Below, one piece after another: positions 8,076 to 16,859 of a stretch of DNA of 64,000 bases. The stretch is from JBFMFR01 sp040752025 (GTDB lineage: Bacteria; Chloroflexota; Anaerolineae; Anaerolineales; UBA4823). The position numbers and the translations under genes are program-made. The notes under the pieces are model-generated. The model was given only the letters and a program-made list of their open reading frames with translations, was not told the origin of the DNA and did not search any database. Every line of letters begins with the position of its first letter. Position 1 is the stretch's first letter. The stretch covers positions 1 to 64,000 of the forward strand of contig JBFMFR010000004.1 of assembly GCA_040752025.1 (NCBI GenBank), written 5' to 3'.

Positions 8076-8993
8076 TCATTCAGCCGGATAATCTTTGCGA
8101 TAGACGAGCACGTCCTGGATCACTGCGAACCCGAAGGACTCGTACAGGCGGAAGGCGGTGTTGCGGTAGTTGTCGGTCTCGACGAAGATTTCACGCGCCC
8201 CACGCGCTTGCAGGCGCTGCAAAACGTGGGAAAGCGCCACCCGCCCCAGGGCGTAGCGGCGGAAGTCGGCGTGGCAGCCCAGCGGCTCGACCTGCCCGGC
8301 GCCGCTGGTTTCGTCCAGCCAGCCGATGCAGAAGGCCGCCAGTCGCCCGTCGGGGGCCTGCACCACCAGGTCCAGGTCGGGCTGGTAGGCGGGGTGCTGC
8401 AAGGTGTGGGCGCGCCACTCGGAGCGCATGTTCTTGCTCTCGAAGACGGCCTGGTGCAGGGCGACGTAGCCCGGCACTTCGCCGACGCCCGCCAGCGGGC
8501 GGACGGTGTAGCCCGCCGGAGGCTGGTAGACTTTCACGGGCTCCTGCGCCGGGCGGCGCAGCAGGACTTTCGACCAGGAGTCCTCGCCTACGTCCGCCTG
8601 GCAGGCGAAACCGGCCTGTTCCAAATCGGCGATGCGCCCCGCCTGGTCAGCGAAGACCACCACGAACCAGGCCGGGACCCCGAAGGCGGTGTTTGCGATT
8701 TCCCGGGCGCGCTGGTCGGCCCAGCGCAGGATTTGCGGGTGCAGCTCGGCCTCGGCAGAGGGGCGGCAGGCGTAATCGACGGTCCAGAAGGGGGTTTGCA
8801 GCACGGCCCAGGCGGCCAGTTGCTGGTCCTGGTCATACCACAGGACGGCGTTCTGGGGGTCGTTGAGGGCCCACGAGCTCAGCCGGTAGGGCAGGTCGAC
8901 CACGTGCAGGTGCTCCTGGGCGTGTTGGCGTGCCAGGGCGGCCATGTGGAGCTTGTCCGCTTCGCCGGAGTAGGAACGCTGGGTGAATGGCAT
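8076..8993 (-). CDS. GNAT family N-acetyltransferase, two-domain
   Basis: The start is the ATG at 8993 because AAGGAG lies 8 nt upstream; a longer frame to 9065 runs into the inverted-repeat element. The 305-residue product has a degenerate N-terminal GNAT-like half and a C-terminal half with the acetyl-CoA segment VEPLGCHADFRRYALGRVALSHVLQRL and EIFVETDNYRNTAFRLYESFGF. It should transfer an acetyl group from acetyl-CoA to an amine; the substrate is unknown. The repeat element separates it from the phosphoesterase gene upstream. Confidence 0.75.
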   Translation of the reverse strand: MPFTQRSYSGEADKLHMAALARQHAQEHLHVVDLPYRLSSWALNDPQNAVLWYDQDQQLAAWAVLQTPFWTVDYACRPSAEAELHPQILRWADQRAREIANTAFGVPAWFVVVFADQAGRIADLEQAGFACQADVGEDSWSKVLLRRPAQEPVKVYQPPAGYTVRPLAGVGEVPGYVALHQAVFESKNMRSEWRAHTLQHPAYQPDLDLVVQAPDGRLAAFCIGWLDETSGAGQVEPLGCHADFRRYALGRVALSHVLQRLQARGAREIFVETDNYRNTAFRLYESFGFAVIQDVLVYRKDYPAE

Positions 8994-9013
8994 GGTAAAG
9001 TCTCCTTCGTAGG

Positions 9014-9108
9014 AAGAAACCGGGTTTTTGTTTGCGGGAATAGTTCCTGCAAGGGTTGCACTCAAGTTGCAGAATTACGCTGCTTGAGCGATGAAAAACC
9101 CGGTTTCT
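9014..9108. repeat. Dispersed inverted-repeat element, copy 2
   Basis: Inverted repeats AAGAAACCGGGTTTTT (9014-9029) and AAAAACCCGGTTTCT (9094-9108) enclose about 64 bp, which includes a second imperfect palindrome around CTCAAG and CTTGAG. It is the same family as 4756-4837. It lies in the short gap between two reverse-strand genes and may act as a transcript processing or termination structure. Confidence 0.75.
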
Positions 9109-9110
9109 GG

Positions 9111-9989
9111 TTATAGCAGAGGTTGCAGGTATGGCTCGACCATCTGCCAGTGATCAACCTGGGCCAGGTAGCCGCGCGCCAGTTTTGCCCAGCTTTCCAG
9201 GTTATCGGGCCGGTGCTCCGGGCAGTAATCACTCAGAAAGGGTGTCAGGTGGTCCTCTTGCGTCAGGATTTCGGCGAACATCAGCCAGCCGATGGGGCCG
9301 GCCTGTTCGAGGAACGGGCTTTCGATGGCGGCGCGCAGGGCGGCCTGGTGGTCGTATTGGACGGTCTTGTAGCGGAAATGCCAGGCGCCGTTTCGGAAGG
9401 TCAGCACCAGGTAGTCAACCTCGTCCAGCCTGCCGCGCAAGGGCAGGCCGGCGCTGCCAGCCATCACCAGCAGTTTCTCGCGCCAGGCCTGCTGCCACTG
9501 CCTGTGGTAGTGCCCGACGACGATCACCCTGGCCGGGGCTTCTTCCAGCGCTTTTTCCATCCGGGAGTCGATGCCCTGCATCGGGCTGTGGTGCAGGTCG
9601 CCGGGCGAGGCGTGGCAGACCAGCACATCCTGCCCGCCGGGGCCGTCCAGCAAGATGCTGACTGGCAGACGCCGCATCGCTTCGATGTCCCCTGGGGCGA
9701 ACTGCGTGGCCCGGTACTGCAGCGGCCTGAACTGGATCGAGTGCTTCCAATGGTTATGGGGGGCCGGGCTGTGATAGTCCAGGATGCGGGCTTCTTCATT
9801 CCCCAGCACCAGGGGCACCTGCGCCTCGTGGAGCGCCTGCCACACCGCCGCGGCCCCAGCATAGGCGCTGCACCCGACCATATCGCCCGCGCCAACGATC
9901 CGGTCGGGCTTTTCACGGGTGAGATCCTCCAGGACGGCGCTTAGGCTGTGGAAGTTGCTGTGAACGTCCGTGAGCACAGCGATTTTCAT
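9111..9989 (-). CDS. Calcineurin-like metallophosphoesterase (YfcE/MJ0936-like)
   Basis: The start at 9989 gives MKIAVLTDVHSNFHSL, the first metal-binding motif (D-x-H). VGAGDMVG, LVLGNEE, LVCHASP and VVGHYHRQW supply the further metal ligands, so the binuclear site looks complete. After residue 200 there is a family-specific tail of about 90 residues. Related enzymes are phosphodiesterases; the substrate is unknown. Its ATG overlaps the TGA of the BNR-repeat lipoprotein gene (ATGA), so translation is probably coupled. A longer frame to 10157 is a shadow over that upstream gene. Confidence 0.8.
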   Translation of the reverse strand: MKIAVLTDVHSNFHSLSAVLEDLTREKPDRIVGAGDMVGCSAYAGAAAVWQALHEAQVPLVLGNEEARILDYHSPAPHNHWKHSIQFRPLQYRATQFAPGDIEAMRRLPVSILLDGPGGQDVLVCHASPGDLHHSPMQGIDSRMEKALEEAPARVIVVGHYHRQWQQAWREKLLVMAGSAGLPLRGRLDEVDYLVLTFRNGAWHFRYKTVQYDHQAALRAAIESPFLEQAGPIGWLMFAEILTQEDHLTPFLSDYCPEHRPDNLESWAKLARGYLAQVDHWQMVEPYLQPLL

Positions 9990-11779
9990 TGCAGCATTTT
10001 CCAGGTAAAGCCGCCATCCTGGGTGGCGTACAGATGGTCGGAGGTGCGCAGCCAGCCGTGCTGTGCGTCGACGAAATCGAAAGATGGATGGCTGCGCGGG
10101 TCGTCCTCGCCAAAATTGATCTGCCGCCAGCTTGTCCCCTGGTCGGGGCTGAACCACAGGTAAATGCCATCGCCCCGGCCGTGAGTTGTGTGCTCGAGGC
10201 CCAGCAGCCAGATGGCGCCGTCCGGTAGCAGGTCCAGCTCAAAAATGCGGTCGTCGAACTGGATAGCCTTCCAGGTGCGCTCACCGTCGCCGCTCCAATA
10301 CAGCCTTTCCCGATCGACGAGGGCGGCTTCCAGCGGGTTTGTGGGTGAATAAACCCGGCCTTTTGGCCGGTTGCCTTGCATGGGGTGGGTGGGATCCACT
10401 TCCTGCCCGGTGGGCTGCCAGGTGCGTCCGCCGTCCTGGGTGCGGAAGATCAGGTTACTTTGCAGGGGGAAAGTGCCCTGGCCAACCCCGTTTTGCGGAT
10501 CGGAGAATTGAAACAGGCGCGGCAGGGCGGGCGGGAAGAGCACCTGCCAGGTCTGCCCGCCATCACGGGTCTCGGCCAGTTTGCCCGAAAAACTGTTCGA
10601 CCAGACCACCAATCCATGCAGAGAGGAGAAAACGTGCACATCTCGAAAGGGTGGATCTTCGAAGTGCATGGCTGTGTCGTGCCAGGTGTAACCGCCATCG
10701 CTGGTGCGGATCAGCCCGAAATCGCCCGTGCCGACCCAGCCAAGCTGCTCATCGGCGAAGGCGATGCTTGGCTGGCCGCTTCCGGCGATCCCATGCGGGC
10801 GCTGGTTGTAAAGCGCCCATAAGCTCACCTGGATGGAGGCTTTCCAGGTGCGCCCATCGTCCTGGCTGTGCCACAGCCAGCCATATAGTTCTCGCCAGTT
10901 CCCCAACGGCGCGCCCTGCACCGGGTTGCCGCCGCACACCAGCCAGGCGTCCTGCTCGCCGGCCAGGTGGACTGTTATCCGCTCCCAATAGGCCGTCGCA
11001 CCGGCGTAGCGTTGTGCACATGGCAGGCTGGCGCTTTCCCAGGTCGAACCGCCATCCGTCGTGCGAAAGATGTTGTACTGGCTGTGTTGTCCCACGTACA
11101 GCGGCTTGGAAGCATCCTGGGCCAGCACCACCCAGCCACGCTGCGGGCTGGAAAAATCGGAGGTGTGAAGATGCCAGTCCTGGCCGAACCACTCGCCGGG
11201 CAAGGGAAACTCCTCCCAGGTCGAACCGCCGTCGGTGGTGGTCAGCAGGCCCTGCCCGCCCCGCCCCCAACCGCGCTGCGCCGAGACGAAGTCCAGGTCG
11301 CCGACGCTGGCATCGGCCAGCCAGTTCCACTGCTGCCCGCCATCCCGGGTGACGAACAAGGCCGTGTGCCCGACGCGCGGGTCGCGGAAATTTCCCGGGC
11401 CGGGGGATGCCGCCAGCCAGCCGTGCAGCTCGTCGATGAAAGAGACCGAAAGGCCGCCCCCTGGGATCGGGTGCTCCAGGTCGTAGATCACGGGCTGGAT
11501 GGTTTGGGTAATGTTCGCCGGAGCGGCCTGGGTGGGCAGCGGGGAGGGGATTGGCGTGATCGTGCCGGACAGGTCCACAAAGGGCGCTGGATAGGGGAAG
11601 GTGGGCTGGATGGGCAGCTCGGCAGTTGGGGGAGGGTAGGGGCTTCCTGCTAATGTTTCCACCGGCGCAGTGATTTGCGTTGGGTTTACGCCTGTGGGCG
11701 CAGGCGTGGGCGTATTCGCTTTGCAACTCGTGAGCACTACCAGCCCGGCGAACAAGAACATCACAAGAGTTTTTCTCAT
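9986..11779 (-). CDS. Lipoprotein with BNR/Asp-box beta-propeller repeats
   Basis: A 597-residue protein with a lipoprotein signal (MRKTLVMFLFAGLVVLTSC) and a Pro/Thr-rich linker to about residue 95. It then carries about ten Asp-box turns of the S-x-D-x-G-x-T-W type (TRDGGQQWNW, TTDGGSTWEEF, TSDGGYTWHD, TRDGGQTWQV, TQDGGRTWQP, TQDGGFTWKM). These mark a sialidase-like or Ycf48-like propeller on the cell surface. No sialidase Arg triad was recognised, so binding or assembly is more likely than catalysis. It lies downstream of another propeller protein gene and overlaps the phosphoesterase start. Confidence 0.85.
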   Translation of the reverse strand: MRKTLVMFLFAGLVVLTSCKANTPTPAPTGVNPTQITAPVETLAGSPYPPPTAELPIQPTFPYPAPFVDLSGTITPIPSPLPTQAAPANITQTIQPVIYDLEHPIPGGGLSVSFIDELHGWLAASPGPGNFRDPRVGHTALFVTRDGGQQWNWLADASVGDLDFVSAQRGWGRGGQGLLTTTDGGSTWEEFPLPGEWFGQDWHLHTSDFSSPQRGWVVLAQDASKPLYVGQHSQYNIFRTTDGGSTWESASLPCAQRYAGATAYWERITVHLAGEQDAWLVCGGNPVQGAPLGNWRELYGWLWHSQDDGRTWKASIQVSLWALYNQRPHGIAGSGQPSIAFADEQLGWVGTGDFGLIRTSDGGYTWHDTAMHFEDPPFRDVHVFSSLHGLVVWSNSFSGKLAETRDGGQTWQVLFPPALPRLFQFSDPQNGVGQGTFPLQSNLIFRTQDGGRTWQPTGQEVDPTHPMQGNRPKGRVYSPTNPLEAALVDRERLYWSGDGERTWKAIQFDDRIFELDLLPDGAIWLLGLEHTTHGRGDGIYLWFSPDQGTSWRQINFGEDDPRSHPSFDFVDAQHGWLRTSDHLYATQDGGFTWKMLQ

Positions 11780-11821
11780 AAAGCGTCTCTCGTAATTGCG
11801 AACTGGCCGGTCCTCGCCAGC

Positions 11822-11911
11822 TTACCCCGTTTCTACCCCGGCGCTGCACGCCGCCAGGCGCGAGGGTGTGGCCGCCAGCAGCGCTGGGATGGTTTGCGTG
11901 ACCTCTTTCAT
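11822..11911 (-). CDS. Possible 29-residue small ORF coupled to the upstream gene
   Basis: The ATG at 11911 overlaps the TGA of the 540-residue propeller gene (ATGA), and GAGGGA stands 6 nt before it, an arrangement typical of translational coupling. The product (starting MKEVTQTIPALLAATPSR) is Ala-rich with one Cys and resembles nothing I know. It could be a real small protein, a remnant of a longer gene, or chance. Confidence 0.3.
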   Translation of the reverse strand: MKEVTQTIPALLAATPSRLAACSAGVETG

Positions 11912-13530
11912 GGCTGTCCCTCTACCTGGAAGACCATAACGTAATCCTCGGCGCTGACCGCCAGCCGCCGCCCGTCCGGGGAGAAGCTGGCGGCGCTCGG
12001 CCAGAACGGGCGGGCGCTGCCGGTCTGCGACTGCTGCACCAGGCGGCCGTCGCTTAGGTCTAATACGATGAAGGAGCCGGTCGATTCGCGGTCGAGCACG
12101 GCGCAGGCTGCCAGCCAGCGGCTGTCTGGGGAGAAGACCGGGACGCAGGCGGGATCGCCGGGCAGGGCCTCTTGATAGGCCAGCCGGCCGCTGAGTGCAT
12201 CCCATATGAGCACACCGGCGTCGTCGCGTTGCGTTTCCCGGTAGGCCGCGGCCAGCCATCTGCCATCTGGGGAGATGGCTACATCTCGCGTTTCGTAGGT
12301 CTCAATGGGAAGCAGATAAGCGCCGAGCAACTCCTGGTCGAGCAGCCCGGCCAGGGATAGTTTGCTTCCCTGGCGCTGCACGATGGCGATGCGGCTGTCG
12401 GGCAGGTACACGGCCGCTTCCGCCGGGAAAGCCTGCCGCTGGTTGGCGGCGAAATCCAGCACTTCGACCTGGCCGGCCAGGGGGTAGGTCAGCAGCAGGG
12501 AGTGGCTGTCCGGGGCAAAGGATAGCTGCAAGTACTGGCACTGGCGGTTACCCAGGGTGATTTTGTGGGTTACGATCTTTGCCGGTAGGTCCCACACCCA
12601 GATTTCGGCGGGCGTGCGCTCCACGCAGGTTGCCAGCCGGGTGCGGTCGGCGGACGGGCTGGGCTGAGATACTTGCGCATCGTGCTTCAGGTGGACAGTG
12701 TGGCGCAGCCAGCCGCCGGTTTCGAGTGGATGGATGAGCACGTCCACGTAAGAATCGCGCAGCAGCGTGTCGTTATCCAGGAAGAAGGCATGTTTGTCGC
12801 TGCCCGGGCTGGCGTAGATCGCCAGGCAGGCGCTGCCGCGCAGCTTACCCGCCAGGCCGCACGGGCTGAGCAGCACCGATTCTTTCGCATTGTCCAGATA
12901 AGCAACGGCGATCATGGCAGCCACTACCAGGGTCAGCATGAGAGTCGTACTGTAATTGGGAATGTCACGGGGATCGAGGCGCAACCCGGTCTGCTCGAAG
13001 GCCTGCCCCAGCGCGCTGGCGATTTTGGGCAGGGCGCGCTGGGCGGCCCGCCCCTTGGCGTAGATGTGCAGGTAGCCTTGCAGCCCGGGCCTGATGGTGA
13101 TCTCGCCGTTTAGTTCGCTCAGGCGAAAGCCGGCAGCCATCGTTTCGAAAGGCATTTGCAGCCGGGTGAGCGTCTCGGCCAGGGCCTGGCTGAACGCTGG
13201 CGAACCCATACCGATGACGGTGTACCGGCGCGACTTCCACCAGGCGTAGATCAGCAGAGCGCAGACAAGTACACTGAGCCCATATGGCAGGAGGAAGACC
13301 AGCAAGTCAGGCCAGCCGCCTTCCAATCGATACAGGTTAGCGGGCGGCAGGAGCAAGTAATTCCCCATCAGGGCCAGCAAGCCCAGCCATGCCCAGGTAT
13401 CCGCGGCGCTCGAGAGCAGCAGGGGCTTCTGGCTGGCGAGGGCGCGCCGTCGCAGCCACAGGGTTTGTAGATTGGCCCATACCAATAGAACGCCGGCGAT
13501 GAACAAACCGACCAGGATTTTATCGATCAT
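11908..13530 (-). CDS. Membrane-anchored WD40/TolB-like beta-propeller protein
   Basis: From the ATG at 13530 (preceded by AAAGGG) the product has 540 residues; a TTG at 13548 is the alternative. Three hydrophobic segments lie near residues 3-20, 42-62 and 78-95, followed by a cytoplasm-sized domain and a further membrane segment (TLMLTLVVAAMIAVAYL). The C-terminal half has propeller blades with S-P-D-G/S-R-W motifs (ISPDGRWLAAAY, FSPDSRWLAACA, FSPDGRRLAVSA). It probably displays a propeller outside the membrane. It leads an operon with a small ORF, the BNR lipoprotein and the phosphoesterase. Confidence 0.75.
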   Translation of the reverse strand: MIDKILVGLFIAGVLLVWANLQTLWLRRRALASQKPLLLSSAADTWAWLGLLALMGNYLLLPPANLYRLEGGWPDLLVFLLPYGLSVLVCALLIYAWWKSRRYTVIGMGSPAFSQALAETLTRLQMPFETMAAGFRLSELNGEITIRPGLQGYLHIYAKGRAAQRALPKIASALGQAFEQTGLRLDPRDIPNYSTTLMLTLVVAAMIAVAYLDNAKESVLLSPCGLAGKLRGSACLAIYASPGSDKHAFFLDNDTLLRDSYVDVLIHPLETGGWLRHTVHLKHDAQVSQPSPSADRTRLATCVERTPAEIWVWDLPAKIVTHKITLGNRQCQYLQLSFAPDSHSLLLTYPLAGQVEVLDFAANQRQAFPAEAAVYLPDSRIAIVQRQGSKLSLAGLLDQELLGAYLLPIETYETRDVAISPDGRWLAAAYRETQRDDAGVLIWDALSGRLAYQEALPGDPACVPVFSPDSRWLAACAVLDRESTGSFIVLDLSDGRLVQQSQTGSARPFWPSAASFSPDGRRLAVSAEDYVMVFQVEGQP

Positions 13531-13674
13531 GTTGATCCCTTTCCCCAAGTTGCAGAGGGTATGCCTGGAAAGCCTCGGCGGGCGGCGCCGGGCTGCTCAC
13601 AGGCATAGTTTACCGCATATCCTTACGTGCGCAAGGTGTCTGCCAGTCGGCTTCTCAACCCGCGCCAACCCTGG

Positions 13675-13680
13675 TAGAAT
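13675..13680 (+). promoter_or_regulatory. Candidate -10 element for the NACHT-TPR gene
   Basis: TAGAAT lies 60 bp before the GTG start, and AGGAGG (13723-13728) lies 11 nt before that start. No convincing -35 hexamer is seen 17 bp upstream. Confidence 0.3.
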
Positions 13681-13739
13681 CCTTTTGTCAACAGCCGCGC
13701 ACCAGTCATCATGCAGCATGCCAGGAGGGTCGCCAGCCA

Positions 13740-16700
13740 GTGAGCGCATCGAAACCATTCAAGCCAGGTAAGAAACTTTCGCTGTACGGGCTCGAGGTCC
13801 AGTCACAGGACGGCGTGCTGACCGTGCGGGATGGCATCGGCGTGCCGCCCCCCGAGCCGCGCCCCACAGCCGCTGATCTGGCCGAGCGGGATGTGCTGCT
13901 GGAGAAAATCCGCCAGGAGTGGATCGAGAACTGGCAGGGCTGTTCGCTCCAGCGCCGGGTGGTAGAGCAATTGGAGCTGCAAGACCAGCCTGGAGCGTTG
14001 GCCGAGCTGCGCGTGCAGGTTTCTGGGGCGGAGGGCCAGTCCACGCAGGCGCTGCCGCTCGGCCCGCAGCTTATCCCGCTCTTCGAGCAGTGCGGGCGCT
14101 GGATGTGGGTGCTGGGCCAGCCCGGCTCCGGCAAGACCAGCGTGCTGCACGAGCTGGTCCATCGATTAGGCGGGCGCGCCTCCCGTAACCAGGCGCGGCC
14201 CGTGCCGGTGGTGCTCAACCTGTCCACCTGGAAGCCGCAGGAGCGTTCGCTGGCGCGCTGGGCGGCCGCAGAACTGGAACGGCGCTACCAGGTGCCCGTC
14301 AAGTTGAGCCTGCGCTGGCTGGAATCCTCGGCCCTGGTGCTGCTGCTGGACGGCCTGGAGCAGGTCCCGCCCGAAGCCCGCCTGGAGTGCGTGCAGGCCA
14401 TCCAGCGCTTCGCCTTCGGGTACAGCCAGGCCGGGGTAGTGGTAAGCTGCGACCCGCAGGCCTACGCTGAACTGGCGCCGCACCTGGAGGCGCACCTGGC
14501 GCTGCGCCTGCTGCCGCTGGAAGCAGCGCAGGTGGAAGCCAGCCTGCGCCTGGCCGGACGCGGGGCCCTGGCGTGCTACCGGGCCTGGGCGGAGCGGCCC
14601 GCAATGCAGGCGGCCCTGCAAAGCCCGCTGCTGCTCGACCTGTTCCTGCTGGCTGTCGCCAACGGCGCTGCTGAAACTTTGGTGGATGTGGCCTCCCCCG
14701 AGGAACTGCGCCAGCGCCTGCTGGAGAACTACGCCGGCAAGGCCCTGGAGGATTTCGCCCTGCCGGAAGGCGCTACACGGGAGGATGCGCAGCGCTGGCT
14801 GGCCTGGATCGCCCGCAACCTGCGCCAGCGCCGCCAGCGCACTTTGTTCCAGGAGAGCTTGCAGCCCGACTGGCTGCCCCCCGGCGCGCTGCAAACGCGC
14901 TACGCGGCAACTGTGCGCTGGCCGGCCAGGCTGATCGTTGGCGGATATGCCCTGGCGGCGCTCGGGATGCTCCCGCTAATTTTCCCAGATTCTGATATGA
15001 ACGTCCTCATCTTGGTGTCGGCGGGTCTATTGTTGTTGCTCGCTTCCCTGTTCGTTTTTGGGGTGGCTCAAGGCCTGTTCGACCGCGGGGAATATGCCCG
15101 CATCCGCCCGCCTGGCTATCTGACCTGGTCCTGGTCGGGAGCGTTGAAAGCACTGTGGATCACTGCTTATACAGGGTACATGAATTTCTTCCCGGCCATT
15201 GTGGTCGTCAACGGGCTCCAGCGGCTGCGTTTGCCCCGGCGGGATTGGCGTTTCGCAGGCATTTCGTATTCGTCCGGGATCGCCTCGCTGCATGTTATTC
15301 TGGCCCTCTTGCTCTGCTCGCCCTTGCTGCTAATATTCCTGGGCTTTCTTGCCAGGCCGCAAGAAAACGTGAACCTGGTGCTAGTTGGCCTGTCCCTTTT
15401 TATCGGATACGTGGTGAGCGTTGCCAATGCTGGCTATGCTTTCGGAGGGCGGGCTGTTTTCCAGTACAACACGCTGATGCGCCTGCTCAGGGGCCAGGGT
15501 CTGCTCTCCGCTGACCTGGAAGATTTCCTTTACGGCGCCGCCGAGTGCCACCTGCTCTGCCCGGAGGGCAGCGGCTACGCTTTCATCCAGCCGGCCTTGC
15601 TGGACTATTTCGCCGCCCTGGACGCCTCGGCGGTGGTGGAGCTTCAGGCCTGCCTGCAAGAGGCCGAGGTGGCCCGCCTGGCGGGCGACCCCGAGCGGGC
15701 CGTCCAGGAATATGGGCGCGCCCTGGCCTACGAAGCGTGGCCTCAATCGCTGGAGGTCACGCGCACAGAAGCGCAGCAATTTCTGGCGCAGTGCCAGGCT
15801 TCCTGGGCTGAACTGCTGCTCGAAGACGAGCGCTTCGACGAGGCCCTGGCCTGCCTGTCAGAGGCCGTGGAATATGCTGCGCCGCAGCAGCGGGAAGCCG
15901 CCCTGGAACTGCGCGGGCAGGTGCTGGCCAGCCAGGCACAGGCTTATCTGCGCCTGGCCGAGCAGCTCTTCCAGGAAGGCGCCAATTTGAAGGCCATCCA
16001 GGCTTATTCGCAGGCCCTGGAGTACACCGCCTGGGAAGGCGTTTGGCTGGCCTGGCAGGGCCGCGCTTACGCCCATTACTTCCGGGACGATTACCTCCAG
16101 GCCGTTGCGGACTGCACCCGCGCCATCCAGGCCAATTCCCAGGCCGGCCTGGCCTGGGCGGTGCGCGGCGAGTGTCATTGCCGCACGCGCCAGTATGAAC
16201 TGGCTGTGGCCGACTGTACGCGCGCCCTGGAACTGGGCGGCGACCCGGCCTGGCTGCTGCCGCTGCGCGGCGACGCCCTGCGCCGCCTGGGCCAGTTCGA
16301 GCCTGCCCTGGCGGACCTGAACAGCGCCCTGGCGCTGGAGCCGCAGGATCAGGACAGCCTGCACGCCCGCGGCTTGCTGCACCTGGCGCAGGGTCGCTAC
16401 GCCCCGGCCCTGGATGACCTGCTGCAAGCCTGCAACCTCAGCCAGGGCAGCGCCATGCCCTACAGCTTCTTCTGGCTGGCCGTGGCGTACCGCTTACAGG
16501 GTTCTTTCGAACAGGCCGGGGATTTCCTGGGCGAGGCCATCCAGGAGGCCGAACGGCTGCACCACGATTTGTTCACCTGGGAGAATGCCCTCAACCTGGC
16601 GCTGTTCTGCCTGCTGGACGAGGATACCGAAAGCGCCGGGGAGCTGTACCAGGAAGTGCTGGATAACCATCCTCCGGCTTTCCGCATCCGCAAGGCCGTG

Positions 16701-16859
16701 CAAGACCTGGATGACCTGCTGGCCTTCCTGCCGGACCTGCCCCAGGCGGCGCATTGGCAGGGCGTCTTGCTCGCTTCCCTCTCAAATGGGGAGCCTAACC
16801 GTCGAAGAAGGCCGCTGTCTCGCCGCGCCAGGCGCGGAAGGCCTGCGGAATCCGGCTGA
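13740..16859 (+). CDS. NACHT-type P-loop NTPase with membrane segments and C-terminal TPRs
   Basis: A 1039-residue protein. Residues 126-133 (GQPGSGKT) are the Walker A motif and 199-208 (LVLLLDGLEQ) the Walker B, with the L-L-D-G-L-D/E pattern of NACHT proteins. Several hydrophobic helices follow between about 395 and 560, and from about 630 to 960 there are TPR-like helix pairs (AVADCTRAIQ, AVADCTRALELGG, ALADLNSALALEP). This suggests a STAND-type signalling switch tied to the membrane, with TPRs as sensor or partner surface. No effector nuclease or protease domain is seen. The start is GTG with AGGAGG 11 nt upstream. The last 65 bp overlap the convergent Nudix gene. Confidence 0.8.
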   Translation: MSASKPFKPGKKLSLYGLEVQSQDGVLTVRDGIGVPPPEPRPTAADLAERDVLLEKIRQEWIENWQGCSLQRRVVEQLELQDQPGALAELRVQVSGAEGQSTQALPLGPQLIPLFEQCGRWMWVLGQPGSGKTSVLHELVHRLGGRASRNQARPVPVVLNLSTWKPQERSLARWAAAELERRYQVPVKLSLRWLESSALVLLLDGLEQVPPEARLECVQAIQRFAFGYSQAGVVVSCDPQAYAELAPHLEAHLALRLLPLEAAQVEASLRLAGRGALACYRAWAERPAMQAALQSPLLLDLFLLAVANGAAETLVDVASPEELRQRLLENYAGKALEDFALPEGATREDAQRWLAWIARNLRQRRQRTLFQESLQPDWLPPGALQTRYAATVRWPARLIVGGYALAALGMLPLIFPDSDMNVLILVSAGLLLLLASLFVFGVAQGLFDRGEYARIRPPGYLTWSWSGALKALWITAYTGYMNFFPAIVVVNGLQRLRLPRRDWRFAGISYSSGIASLHVILALLLCSPLLLIFLGFLARPQENVNLVLVGLSLFIGYVVSVANAGYAFGGRAVFQYNTLMRLLRGQGLLSADLEDFLYGAAECHLLCPEGSGYAFIQPALLDYFAALDASAVVELQACLQEAEVARLAGDPERAVQEYGRALAYEAWPQSLEVTRTEAQQFLAQCQASWAELLLEDERFDEALACLSEAVEYAAPQQREAALELRGQVLASQAQAYLRLAEQLFQEGANLKAIQAYSQALEYTAWEGVWLAWQGRAYAHYFRDDYLQAVADCTRAIQANSQAGLAWAVRGECHCRTRQYELAVADCTRALELGGDPAWLLPLRGDALRRLGQFEPALADLNSALALEPQDQDSLHARGLLHLAQGRYAPALDDLLQACNLSQGSAMPYSFFWLAVAYRLQGSFEQAGDFLGEAIQEAERLHHDLFTWENALNLALFCLLDEDTESAGELYQEVLDNHPPAFRIRKAVQDLDDLLAFLPDLPQAAHWQGVLLASLSNGEPNRRRRPLSRRARRGRPAESG

